Positions 1 to 5,039 of a DNA stretch of 5,039 nt are shown piece by piece; the first letter of the stretch is position 1; every line of letters begins with the position of its first letter. This DNA comes from Acidobacteriota bacterium (GTDB lineage: Bacteria > Acidobacteriota > Blastocatellia > RBC074). Position numbers and translations under genes: made by a program. The DNA lies in contig JABFSD010000657.1 of the NCBI GenBank assembly GCA_013140935.1, positions 1-5,039 on the forward strand, in the 5' to 3' direction. The notes below the pieces were generated by a model. It searched no databases, was not told where the DNA came from, and worked only from the letters and a program-made list of their open reading frames with translations.

Positions 1-405
1 GATTTTCTCAATGCCGATCACGATTACGTTCACAAAAACCGCAGCGTCAAAGGCTTCGGCAGTTACGGCGACATCATGATTCGTGATCGCAAAATGTATG
101 TCGCGCCGACGCCCTTCGGATTGGTGACAGGCGCGGCGCATGCGCAAACGTTGATCTTGCCCACAGGCTTTCCCGTGACCAAAGAGTTCGAGCAAGTCGG
201 CACGCTCGTTAGAAAAGAGGCTTCGCGCCTGATCGTCGGTTACACATTCGATCTCAGGCAGAACACGCTGACGCCCGAGACTGTTCCCAATCCTGCTGCC
301 GGACGCGAGCATACCTTTCAGGCTTGGCGCTTGGCTGGCTCGACTGGCGACCCTGTCGCATTGCGCGCAACGCAACTGGAAGGAGGCGAAGATGAAGACG
401 AATAA
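1..405 (+). CDS. C-terminal part of an unrecognised protein upstream of the methyltransferase
   Basis: The frame is open from the first base, so this is the last 134 residues of a longer gene; the internal ATG at 76 is not a likely start because coding-quality sequence continues upstream of it. I do not recognise the family. The visible part is soluble, with no membrane segment. It has a glycine/aromatic stretch (GFGSYGDIMIRDRKMYV, residues 18-34), a Thr/Pro/Gly-rich segment, and a β-rich region near residues 65-85. It ends in an acidic tail (GGEDEDE). That tail is partly dictated by overlap: the same bases encode the AGGAGG ribosome binding site and the first codons of the next gene. The 14-bp overlap with the methyltransferase suggests co-translation and a shared system. 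It could be a subunit of a methyltransferase-linked defence locus, but that is inferred from position only. Confidence 0.7.
   Translation, partial: DFLNADHDYVHKNRSVKGFGSYGDIMIRDRKMYVAPTPFGLVTGAAHAQTLILPTGFPVTKEFEQVGTLVRKEASRLIVGYTFDLRQNTLTPETVPNPAAGREHTFQAWRLAGSTGDPVALRATQLEGGEDEDE
381..386 (+). promoter_or_regulatory. Shine-Dalgarno AGGAGG of the methyltransferase
   Basis: A perfect AGGAGG lies 5 bases before the ATG at 392, inside the end of the upstream reading frame. It fixes the methyltransferase start and shows that the 14-bp gene overlap is genuine rather than a start-prediction artefact. Confidence 0.8.
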
Positions 406-2587
406 GCCTTCCGCGCAACTTCGCTTGATCGAGACGGATGCTTTTCCGTTTGAATTCATTTCCTCCGTCGCTACGCGTGAGAGTTGGCGCAAAGAGGTCT
501 ATCGCCCGATTTATCACGTACACAAATGGTGGGCGAAGCGTCTCGGTTCGGTCTTTCGCGGCATGTTGCTAGGTTGCGTCTTGCCGCCTGAAACCGATTT
601 GGCCGAAGCGTTTTATCAAAAGCATGATTTCTCGACGGTGACGGTTTTCGATCCGTTTATGGGCAGCGGAACCACCGTAGGCGAAGCTCACAAGCTCGGT
701 TGCATCGCGCTCGGACGCGACATCAATCCGGTGGCGTGTGAGAGCGTGCGCGTCGCGCTCGGCCCGCTCGATCGGCATGAATTGCAGGAAGCCTTCAACG
801 AACTTTCAACAACCGTCGGCGCGCGCATCCGCCAGCTTTACCAAACGGAAGAGCAGGCCGAAGCGCTTTATTACTTCTGGGTCAAGCAGGCGCATTGCCC
901 CGCCTGCGCCGTTGCCGTAGACCTTTTTTCAAGTTTCATCTTTGCCCGCAATGCTTATCCTGACCGTAAGCCCGAAGTGCAGCTTTGTTGTCCGGGATGC
1001 GGCGATGTTTTCCGCGCGTCGAATGGCGTTGAACACGCGACGTGTCGTCGTTGCCAACTGACATTCGACCCTGCACGCGGCAATGCGCAAGGCAGCAAAG
1101 CGACTTGTCAGGCGTGCGGCGAAGCCTTTCCGATTGCGTCGGCCATTCGCGCTTCAGGCCAGCCGCCGCAACATCGTTTGTACGCAAAGCTCTTGCTGAC
1201 GGCGACGGATGAAAAGGTTTATTTGCCCGCTACGTTGCAGGATGAAGCGGCTTATCAAAAGGCTTCGTTGCAATTGCGTGAAGAGTTGGCGCAAGGCAAG
1301 TTGCGGCTGCCGGTGAATGAACTCGCGGATGGTTACAACACGCGGCAAGCCATCAACTATAACTACCGCACCTGGCGGGATTTTTTTAACGACCGGCAAT
1401 TACTGGCGCTGGGCTGGTTGCAACAGGCGATTGCACAACTGCCGCGCCCCGCCGTGCGCGATGCTTTGTTGACGCTGTTTTCCGGCGTACTCGAATTCAA
1501 CAATCTCTTCGCTTCTTACAAAGGCGAAGGCACGGGCGCGGTGCGGCATCTGTTCGCGCATCACATTCTGAAACCGGAACGCACACCGATTGAAGCGAAT
1601 GTCTGGGGTACGCCGAAAAGCTCCGGCTCATTCTCGAATCTGTTCAAGTCGCGGTTGTTGCGCGCGCTCGATTACCGTGACGCCCCGTTTGAAGCGACGC
1701 TCAACTCGTCGGGCAAAACCTTTTATGCCAGCGCGGCTTTTTCGGCGCAGGTAAATTCCGATTGGGCTACGACCAGCGATTGGCCGAATCATTCGATCAA
1801 CCTTTCCTGCGGCAGTTCAGCAGCGACGGCTTTGCTGGACGCTTCGATAGATTTGATCGTTACCGACCCGCCGTTTTTCGACAACGTACATTATTCCGAA
1901 CTGGCGGATTTCTTCTTCGCGTGGCAGAGCCTTTATCCACGCGGTTTCTTGCGCGCCGACGAAACCACGCGGCATCCGAGCGAAGTGCAGGACGCCGACG
2001 CGCAGCAGTTTGCTGACAAGTTGAAGGCGGTGTTGGCCGAATGCCATCGCATCTTGAAACCCGAAGGCTTGCTGACCTTCACCTATCATCACTCACGCGC
2101 GGATGGCTGGACGGCACTGGTCGAAGCCCTCTTCGACGCAGGCTTTGCCGTTATCAATGCACATCCGGTAAAAGCCGAAATGTCAGTCGCCGTGCCTAAG
2201 TCACAAGCGAAAGAACCGATCCAACTCGACATTATTTTTGTCTGCCGCCAGCGAGCTGAAACCGCGTGCGCGGCTTTGTCGCTTGATGAAGCATTGGCGC
2301 AAGCTGCGCAACGAACCAGCGCCAAAGCCGCACGACTTGCCAGTAGCGGCCTTACACTTTCACAAAACGACCGGCTGATTATTGCGATCAGTCAATTCAT
2401 CGTGGCGCTCGGCACGTCAGAAAACGCGGTGATGGTTAATGAGGCATTGACGGAACGACGCGCGGACCTGACAGCCTTGGCTGCCGCCATCAACGAGCCG
2501 CCGCGCATCGCCAAGTCTGCTGCCGCATCCGCCAACAGCCAGTCGCAACAGATGGATATGCTGGCGCTTTTCGGACAAGCAAGATGA
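392..2587 (+). CDS. Zn-knuckle-containing amino-DNA methyltransferase, COG1743/DUF1156-like
   Basis: This is a predicted S-adenosylmethionine-dependent DNA methyltransferase acting on an exocyclic amino group (N6-adenine, or possibly N4-cytosine), 731 residues. The N-terminal block YRPIYHVHKWWAKRLGSVF (37-55) resembles the HKWWARR signature of DUF1156-type methylases. The SAM-binding motif is FDPFMGSGTT (86-95), followed by an acidic GRDINP at 108-113. Paired cysteines at 169/172, 200/203, 218/221 and 239/242 look like zinc ribbons inserted in the catalytic fold. The catalytic motif comes late, as TDPPF (491-495), followed by a helix and strand with LTFTYHHSRADGW (561-573). Motif I preceding motif IV with a long insert gives an alpha-like order. 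Family members I recall are often longer, so this is on the compact side. Both ends overlap neighbouring genes. No nuclease or helicase is in view, so restriction versus solitary modification cannot be decided. The exact methylated base and recognition site cannot be read from the sequence. Confidence 0.87.
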   Translation: MKTNKPSAQLRLIETDAFPFEFISSVATRESWRKEVYRPIYHVHKWWAKRLGSVFRGMLLGCVLPPETDLAEAFYQKHDFSTVTVFDPFMGSGTTVGEAHKLGCIALGRDINPVACESVRVALGPLDRHELQEAFNELSTTVGARIRQLYQTEEQAEALYYFWVKQAHCPACAVAVDLFSSFIFARNAYPDRKPEVQLCCPGCGDVFRASNGVEHATCRRCQLTFDPARGNAQGSKATCQACGEAFPIASAIRASGQPPQHRLYAKLLLTATDEKVYLPATLQDEAAYQKASLQLREELAQGKLRLPVNELADGYNTRQAINYNYRTWRDFFNDRQLLALGWLQQAIAQLPRPAVRDALLTLFSGVLEFNNLFASYKGEGTGAVRHLFAHHILKPERTPIEANVWGTPKSSGSFSNLFKSRLLRALDYRDAPFEATLNSSGKTFYASAAFSAQVNSDWATTSDWPNHSINLSCGSSAATALLDASIDLIVTDPPFFDNVHYSELADFFFAWQSLYPRGFLRADETTRHPSEVQDADAQQFADKLKAVLAECHRILKPEGLLTFTYHHSRADGWTALVEALFDAGFAVINAHPVKAEMSVAVPKSQAKEPIQLDIIFVCRQRAETACAALSLDEALAQAAQRTSAKAARLASSGLTLSQNDRLIIAISQFIVALGTSENAVMVNEALTERRADLTALAAAINEPPRIAKSAAASANSQSQQMDMLALFGQAR

Positions 2588-2793
2588 ACAAAGATGATTT
2601 TCAAATTGGTCAGGAGTTTTATACCGCGACGGGCAAATGGCGTTGCACCGACATCGGCACGCGCGTGATCGTAGCCATTCGACTCGATCAAACAGATGAG
2701 AGTTGGTATCACGGCCCGCCTTACGCCGTGGCTGAGGCAATTTTTGACGAGTACGATCAAGCTGGTTGCAGTCTTACTGCGGCGCTCAGTTAA
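2584..2793 (+). CDS. Small conserved-looking hypothetical protein, 69 aa
   Basis: The start codon overlaps the methyltransferase stop as ATGA, the classic arrangement for translational re-initiation; there is no strong independent ribosome binding site. The protein is soluble and acidic, with one compact domain: DFQIGQEF (5-12), WRCTDIGTRVIVAIRLD (19-35), SWYHGPPYAVAE (40-51) and FDEYDQAGC (54-62). The pattern RCTDxGTR…GPPYAVxE…DEYDxxGC gives me the impression of a recurring small uncharacterised family, but I cannot name a function. Two cysteines (21 and 62) are widely spaced and do not form an obvious metal site. The tight coupling suggests it is made with the methyltransferase, possibly as an accessory subunit or regulator. 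That is inference. Confidence 0.75.
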   Translation: MNKDDFQIGQEFYTATGKWRCTDIGTRVIVAIRLDQTDESWYHGPPYAVAEAIFDEYDQAGCSLTAALS

Positions 2794-2799
2794 TTGAGC
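2784..2799 (+). repeat. Imperfect 16-bp palindrome across the 69-aa gene stop
   Basis: GCTCAGTTAATTGAGC reads as an inverted repeat with one mismatched pair (a G-U in RNA). It spans the TAA stop at 2791-2793, about 40 bases before the next start. No T-run follows, so it is not a standard intrinsic terminator. It could be a protein-binding site, a weak mRNA hairpin, or chance. Confidence 0.3.
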
Positions 2800-2828
2800 C
2801 AACCATTGGCCGTGTGGAAAAATGCATC

Positions 2829-2833
2829 AGGAG
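2829..2833 (+). promoter_or_regulatory. Shine-Dalgarno AGGAG deciding the 136-aa start
   Basis: AGGAG ends 5 bases before the ATG at 2839. It supports that ATG over the in-frame TTG at 2794, which abuts the previous stop codon, has no comparable site, and would add 15 poorly structured residues. Confidence 0.7.
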
Positions 2834-2838
2834 AACGA

Positions 2839-3249
2839 ATGAATACAGTTGTCGAAACAATCCACCAAGTCCCGCTGAATCAAACTTTGGCTGAAGCCTT
2901 GCGCACGTCACGCAGCATTCTCGATTTGCCCGATGATTGGGACGACGAAGGTAGTCCGCGTTTTGGTGAAGCTACGTGGCGACGCGCAACTGATTTCGTG
3001 AAGCTGGCGGCAGTTGCCTTTCAGCAACGCTTCGGCGTCTGGATCGAACCGCCCCGCATACTGCCAGGCCCAGCAGGCAGCATTGATTTGCAGTGGCGCA
3101 CGGCGGAACGCGAGTTGCTCATCAACATCCCCAAACGCGCCGAAGCACCGGCGGACTATTACGGCAGCGGCGATGCGCAAGACGCCGTGAAAGGAACACT
3201 CAATACATCGCTGCCCAACGAATGGATTTTGCTGTGGCTGACCCGATAA
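2839..3249 (+). CDS. Hypothetical protein with a DWDDEG motif, 136 aa
   Basis: A soluble protein of unknown function. The start is chosen at ATG 2839 because of the AGGAG before it. An N-terminal helix (about 14-28) leads into LPDDWDDEGSP (30-40), then a helical stretch ATWRRATDFVKLAAVAFQQR (45-64). Next comes PPRILPGPAGSIDLQWRT (71-88) and a strand ELLINIP (92-98), then DYYGSG (106-111) and KGTL (118-121). The layout LPxDWDxEG…PxIxPGPxGSIDLxW…LLINIP…YYG recalls a widespread unnamed family that I have seen near mobile and toxin-type genes, but I can assign no activity. The aspartate-rich motif might bind metal or a partner; this is speculation. It lies 45 bases after the 69-aa gene and 35 bases before the BrnT-like gene, all on the same strand, so co-transcription is likely. 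Confidence 0.78.
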   Translation: MNTVVETIHQVPLNQTLAEALRTSRSILDLPDDWDDEGSPRFGEATWRRATDFVKLAAVAFQQRFGVWIEPPRILPGPAGSIDLQWRTAERELLINIPKRAEAPADYYGSGDAQDAVKGTLNTSLPNEWILLWLTR

Positions 3250-3284
3250 CCTCTCAGGCTCCAATGCTATGAAAACAAGTAACA

Positions 3285-3584
3285 ATGGACATTCGTTACA
3301 CCCTCAACGAAATCAACTTCGTCTGGCACGCGCAGAAAGCGGCGACCAACATCAAAAGCCACAAGGGCATTACCTTCGAGTTGGCGAGCGAGGCGTTCTT
3401 TGATCCGCTTCTCAAAGTGGAAGACGCGGGCGTACACGACGGAGAACAGCGGGAAGCAATCATTGGCATGACCGTCAACTGGCGGTTGCTTTATGTGGTG
3501 TATGTCTTGCGCACAGATGAAATCCGCATCATCTCTGCGCGTCTGGCAACGAAACCTGAGAGAAGAAGTTATGAAAATAGATAA
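3285..3584 (+). CDS. brnT: BrnT-family (DUF497) ribonuclease toxin
   Basis: At 99 residues this has the usual length of BrnT toxins, small RelE-like-fold proteins that inhibit growth by cleaving RNA and are neutralised by a DNA-binding antitoxin encoded immediately downstream. Family features in order: FVWHAQKAATNIKSHKGITFE (12-32), the counterpart of the usual FxWDxxKxxxNxxKHGVSFE; ASEAFFDPL (34-42); DGEQREAIIGM (52-62); the strand RLLYVVYV (67-74); the hallmark RIISARLAT (81-89); and ERRSYE (92-97) near the C terminus. One residue is inserted at the HKGI position relative to the common HGV. The ATG at 3285 has only a weak ribosome binding site. Its end overlaps the antitoxin gene by 14 bp, and the toxin-first order matches brnTA operons. 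In brnTA systems the antitoxin represses its own promoter; no clear promoter is visible here. Confidence 0.88.
   Translation: MDIRYTLNEINFVWHAQKAATNIKSHKGITFELASEAFFDPLLKVEDAGVHDGEQREAIIGMTVNWRLLYVVYVLRTDEIRIISARLATKPERRSYENR
3559..3568 (+). promoter_or_regulatory. Purine-rich ribosome binding site for the antitoxin start at 3571
   Basis: AGAGAAGAAG lies just ahead of ATG 3571, within the toxin reading frame. It supports 3571 over the in-frame ATG at 3493, which would add 26 residues that merely read through the toxin gene in another frame. Confidence 0.6.
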
Positions 3585-3870
3585 ACTGAAAGAGCGTTTG
3601 CGCAAAGATCGTCCAGCGATGGCTGTGACGCTCGACTTGCCGGAAGATGTCGTGCGCGATTTAGAGCGCGTGGCGTTGCATCGCGGGTTTACCAATGGGC
3701 AGGCGTTGATGCGCGCTTATGTTGGACAAGGGCTGCGAACCGATCTCGAACAACTCGACGCTACGCCCGAAGTTGTTAATCTGATTGCCAGTTTGCAACG
3801 GCAAGGCGTCGCGCAAGAGATAATTGCCAACGCAGTGGCAGAGGCCACAGGGCAGTTGGTGACAGCGTAA
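3571..3870 (+). CDS. Ribbon-helix-helix-type antitoxin partner of BrnT
   Basis: A 99-residue protein beginning MKIDKLKERLRKDRPAMAV. It has the short strand AMAVTLDLP (16-24) followed by two helices, EDVVRDLERVALHRGF (25-40) and NGQALMRAYVGQGLRTDLEQ (42-61). This is the arrangement of a ribbon-helix-helix dimer, in which the strand contacts operator DNA. LKxRLxKxRP…IPEDVxxDLxRVA…GFxxxQxLxRAYxGQGLRxDL resembles a group of BrnT-linked antitoxins distinct from classic BrnA, so I leave the symbol blank. A C-terminal extension (about 62-99, PEVVNLIASLQRQGVAQEII…) is helical and probably contacts the toxin. The product likely neutralises the BrnT-like protein and represses the operon. Role by family resemblance and position: fairly sure. 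Details of the extension: inference. Confidence 0.8.
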   Translation: MKIDKLKERLRKDRPAMAVTLDLPEDVVRDLERVALHRGFTNGQALMRAYVGQGLRTDLEQLDATPEVVNLIASLQRQGVAQEIIANAVAEATGQLVTA

Positions 3871-3871
3871 T

Positions 3872-3886
3872 CCTGTACGAGACAGG
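3872..3886 (+). repeat. Small inverted repeat between the two toxin-antitoxin-like pairs
   Basis: CCTGT-ACGAG-ACAGG is a perfect 5-bp inverted repeat with a 5-base loop. It sits in the 31-base gap after the antitoxin stop and before the next pair. No T-run follows, so it is not an intrinsic terminator. It could be an operator half-site pair or chance. Confidence 0.3.
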
Positions 3887-3901
3887 CGACGGGAAAACAC
3901 C

Positions 3902-4204
3902 ATGACGACACGAGCGAAATACGTTTGGGATTACGACCTGAGTCAGGATGAGTTCGACGCGCTGTTGAGCGGCAAGCTAAAGCGCGGTTCGCTTGATCGT
4001 GACTGGGCGGCGGTGCGCCTGATTGAATGGGCGAGCTACGACGAGATGATTCGCAGGATTGGCTTTGCGGCGCTGGTACGCGAATGGCCGCACTGGCGTC
4101 TGCGGGTACGGGCTGAATCGCAGCGGCGCGGGTTGGATTTCGTCGTTGAATGGATTCCCCAACATCATCCCGAGTTATTAAAGGAGGCAGAGGATGGAAG
4201 CTAA
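3902..4204 (+). CDS. Putative antitoxin/partner of the AbiEii-family toxin, 100 aa
   Basis: A soluble, mostly helical protein: YVWDYDLSQDEFDALLSGK (7-25), DRDWAAVRLIEWASYDEMIR (32-51), IGFAALVREWPHW (53-65), then a basic helix RLRVRAESQRRGLDFVVEWI (66-85) and QHHPELL (87-93). The pattern resembles a small family commonly found immediately before an AbiEii-type nucleotidyltransferase. It shows none of the winged-helix layout or size of AbiEi, the classic antitoxin of type IV AbiE systems. ATG 3902 is preceded by a modest GGGAAAA site at 3891-3897. The stop overlaps the toxin start by 11 bp, consistent with coupled synthesis. An antitoxin role is inferred from position; a targeting or structural partner is the alternative. 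Confidence 0.75.
   Translation: MTTRAKYVWDYDLSQDEFDALLSGKLKRGSLDRDWAAVRLIEWASYDEMIRRIGFAALVREWPHWRLRVRAESQRRGLDFVVEWIPQHHPELLKEAEDGS
4182..4187 (+). promoter_or_regulatory. Shine-Dalgarno AGGAGG of the AbiEii-family gene
   Basis: A perfect AGGAGG lies 6 bases before ATG 4194, inside the end of the partner gene. It fixes this start and suggests the downstream toxin is efficiently translated. Confidence 0.8.
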
Positions 4205-4868
4205 CAGTTATTACTACGACCATCTTTATCCTTTTCAAGATGAGGCGCTGTCTGTCATCAACGCGGTTGAAACCGATTTTTATCTGACGGGCGGCACGGC
4301 GTTGTCGCGGGCTTATTTGCATCATCGGTTCTCTGACGATCTGGATTTGTTCGTAAATTGGGATGATCGTTTCGGCGTATGGGCAGAGCGCGTAATTGAT
4401 GCCTTGCAGCGGCAAGATCGCTGGCAAACCCAAGTCGTATTGAAAGATCAGTATTTCGTGCGCGCCTTGTTGTTACGCGATGACCTGACGCTAAAAGTGG
4501 AGATGATTAACGACGTAGGTTCGCGCGTCGGCACTCCCCACGTTGATGCGCGTTACCCCGAACTCGGACGCATAGACAGCCCTGAAAACATTCTGGCAAA
4601 TAAATTGACCGCGTTGATCGGACGCGATGAACCGCGTGACGTGGCCGACGTTTGGGGCTTATGCGGCAAGCTCGGCTTGTCGTTACGCGCCGCCCTCAGC
4701 GGAGCGCAAAGCAAATCTTCCGGCATCTATCCGGCGGATCTCGCTCGTCGTTTCTGCCAAGCCACGCAAGCGGATTGGGAAGCCGTCCGCTGGATTGATC
4801 CGCCCGCTTGCGAGACTTTCCTGGCAGAATTGCAAGCGCTCGGAGACGAGTTATTGCTGCTCAGTTAG
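4194..4868 (+). CDS. AbiEii/AbiGii-family nucleotidyltransferase toxin
   Basis: A 224-residue protein of the DNA polymerase β-like nucleotidyltransferase superfamily, as in the AbiE/MenT toxins, which use NTPs and in characterised cases modify tRNA to stop growth. The nucleotide-binding motif FYLTGGTALSRAYLHHR (29-45) is followed by FSDDLDLF (46-53), with the metal-binding aspartates probably D49 and D51. The strand LTLKVEMI (98-105) supplies K101 and E103, where a third acidic residue is expected. The family's C-terminal signature is present as NILANKLTALIGRDEPRDVADVW (132-154), including K137 and RD (148-149). All core motifs look intact, so activity is plausible. The AGGAGG at 4182 supports this ATG. 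The 11-bp overlap with the preceding 100-aa gene marks the pair as one module. Its target in this organism cannot be deduced. Confidence 0.9.
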   Translation: MEANSYYYDHLYPFQDEALSVINAVETDFYLTGGTALSRAYLHHRFSDDLDLFVNWDDRFGVWAERVIDALQRQDRWQTQVVLKDQYFVRALLLRDDLTLKVEMINDVGSRVGTPHVDARYPELGRIDSPENILANKLTALIGRDEPRDVADVWGLCGKLGLSLRAALSGAQSKSSGIYPADLARRFCQATQADWEAVRWIDPPACETFLAELQALGDELLLLS

Positions 4869-4895
4869 CAAGGAGTTTGGACAACGAAACCGGAA

Positions 4896-4912
4896 AGAAG
4901 GATTTATGAAAA
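4896..4912 (+). pseudogene. Probable start of a gene cut off by the IS66-like insertion
   Basis: An AGAAGGA at 4896-4902 is followed by ATGAAAA (4906-4912), the look of a ribosome binding site and the first two codons of another cluster gene 37 bases after the toxin stop. From 4913 the sequence becomes the presumed end of the insertion sequence, and the frame stops at 4933-4935 after nine codons. I infer that a ninth plus-strand gene was interrupted at its third codon. The spacing of 3 bases is short, so a chance ATG is possible. Confidence 0.4.
4905..4912 (+). repeat. Candidate 8-bp target-site duplication of the insertion sequence
   Basis: IS66-family elements make 8-bp direct repeats and end in 5'-GTAA. 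If the element begins at the GTAA of 4913, the flanking repeat should be TATGAAAA. The second copy would lie right of the window, so this is a prediction only. Confidence 0.35.
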
Positions 4913-5039
4913 GTAACTGCTCACCCCGTCGGTAGTGGTGAGAGGGGGGAGCCAGTGAAGACACTTCTCAAGGCGGTCAAAATATTGCGGCCTTGTTTTT
5001 TGAGCGTCGAGATGTAACCGCGAATCCGGCAAAAGGCTT
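4913..5039 (-). mobile_element. IS66-like insertion sequence, one end only
   Basis: The element is called from the transposase C terminus it contains and from GTAACTGCTCACC starting at 4913, matching the GTAA terminus known for IS66-family ends. The transposase stop is only 8 bases from that terminus, as expected for the 3' end of the element. A sub-terminal inverted repeat, CTCACC at 4920-4925 and GGTGAG at 4937-4942, lies just inside. The rest of the element runs off the right edge, so length, other genes (tnpA and tnpB in full IS66 elements) and intactness are unknown. Confidence 0.65.
4921..5039 (-). CDS. C-terminal end of an IS66-family transposase, partial
   Basis: Reading the minus strand from the right edge gives 38 codons and a TGA stop at 4921-4923. 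The peptide contains CRIRGYISTLKKQGRNILTA and continues LRSVFTGSPL…. The GYIST(L/M)(R/K)KQG segment followed by a short helix and a (F/L)xGxP(L) turn is typical of the extreme C terminus of IS66 transposases (TnpC), the DDE enzyme that moves these elements. The catalytic domain would lie beyond the window. It runs opposite to the gene cluster. Identification rests on a short but characteristic motif. Confidence 0.72.
   Translation of the reverse strand, partial: AFCRIRGYISTLKKQGRNILTALRSVFTGSPLSPLPTG

Noticed and set aside
2794..2826. Possible promoter (TTGAGC, then AAAAAT about 18 bases on)
   Set aside because: The -10 match is poor and position alone does not justify it; tight gene spacing makes read-through more likely.
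2794..2838. TTG start at 2794 for the 136-aa gene
   Set aside because: There is no ribosome binding site, and ATG 2839 has AGGAG at good spacing.
3493..3570. In-frame upstream extension of the BrnT antitoxin to ATG 3493
   Set aside because: It would lie entirely inside the toxin gene in another frame, lacks a ribosome binding site, and the family-like N terminus begins at 3571.
3717..4433. A 238-codon minus-strand open frame
   Set aside because: It lies antisense to the antitoxin, the 100-aa gene and the AbiEii gene, all of which have clear family motifs. Its own translation has no recognisable domain.
4627..4935. A 102-codon plus-strand open frame overlapping the toxin end
   Set aside because: It is a shadow frame of the AbiEii gene that runs into the insertion sequence end; it has no domain-like pattern.
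4920..4942. CTCACC/GGTGAG hairpin as a transcription terminator for the toxin operon
   Set aside because: No T-run follows it, and it lies within the insertion sequence end, where sub-terminal repeats are expected.

Overview
The window is a compact, single-direction bacterial gene cluster at moderately high GC. It ends in a partial insertion sequence. Nothing fixes the taxonomy. The small-protein families and an IS66-type element would suit a soil-type, cyanobacterial or acidobacterial-like genome, but that is only an impression. No rRNA, tRNA, CRISPR array or convincing terminator is visible, and no stretch longer than 60 bases lacks coding.

Bases 1-2587 hold the C-terminal end of an unrecognised protein, overlapped by a 731-residue DNA methyltransferase of the COG1743/DUF1156-like type. 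The methyltransferase has an FxGxG motif, a long insert with paired-cysteine zinc knuckles, and a late DPPF motif. The methyltransferase stop overlaps the start of a 69-residue uncharacterised protein as ATGA. A second uncharacterised protein of 136 residues follows. These four genes read as one translationally coupled unit, perhaps the tail of a modification, restriction or other defence locus whose effector lies left of the window.

Bases 3285-4868 carry two back-to-back toxin-antitoxin-like pairs on the same strand. The first is a BrnT-family RNase-like toxin followed by a ribbon-helix-helix-type antitoxin. The second is a 100-residue putative antitoxin or partner followed by an AbiEii/AbiGii-family nucleotidyltransferase toxin. 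Within each pair the genes overlap (14 and 11 bp), and the pairs are about 30 bp apart.

From about 4913 to the right edge lies the end of an IS66-like element, with the last 38 codons of its transposase on the minus strand. Its presumed GTAA terminus sits directly after an ATG AAA A preceded by AGAAGGA. The element therefore seems to have landed in the first codons of a further gene of the cluster. A methyltransferase, two toxin-antitoxin-like pairs and an insertion sequence in about 5 kb make this an accessory, defence-island-like region. Any function for the cluster as a whole is inference.
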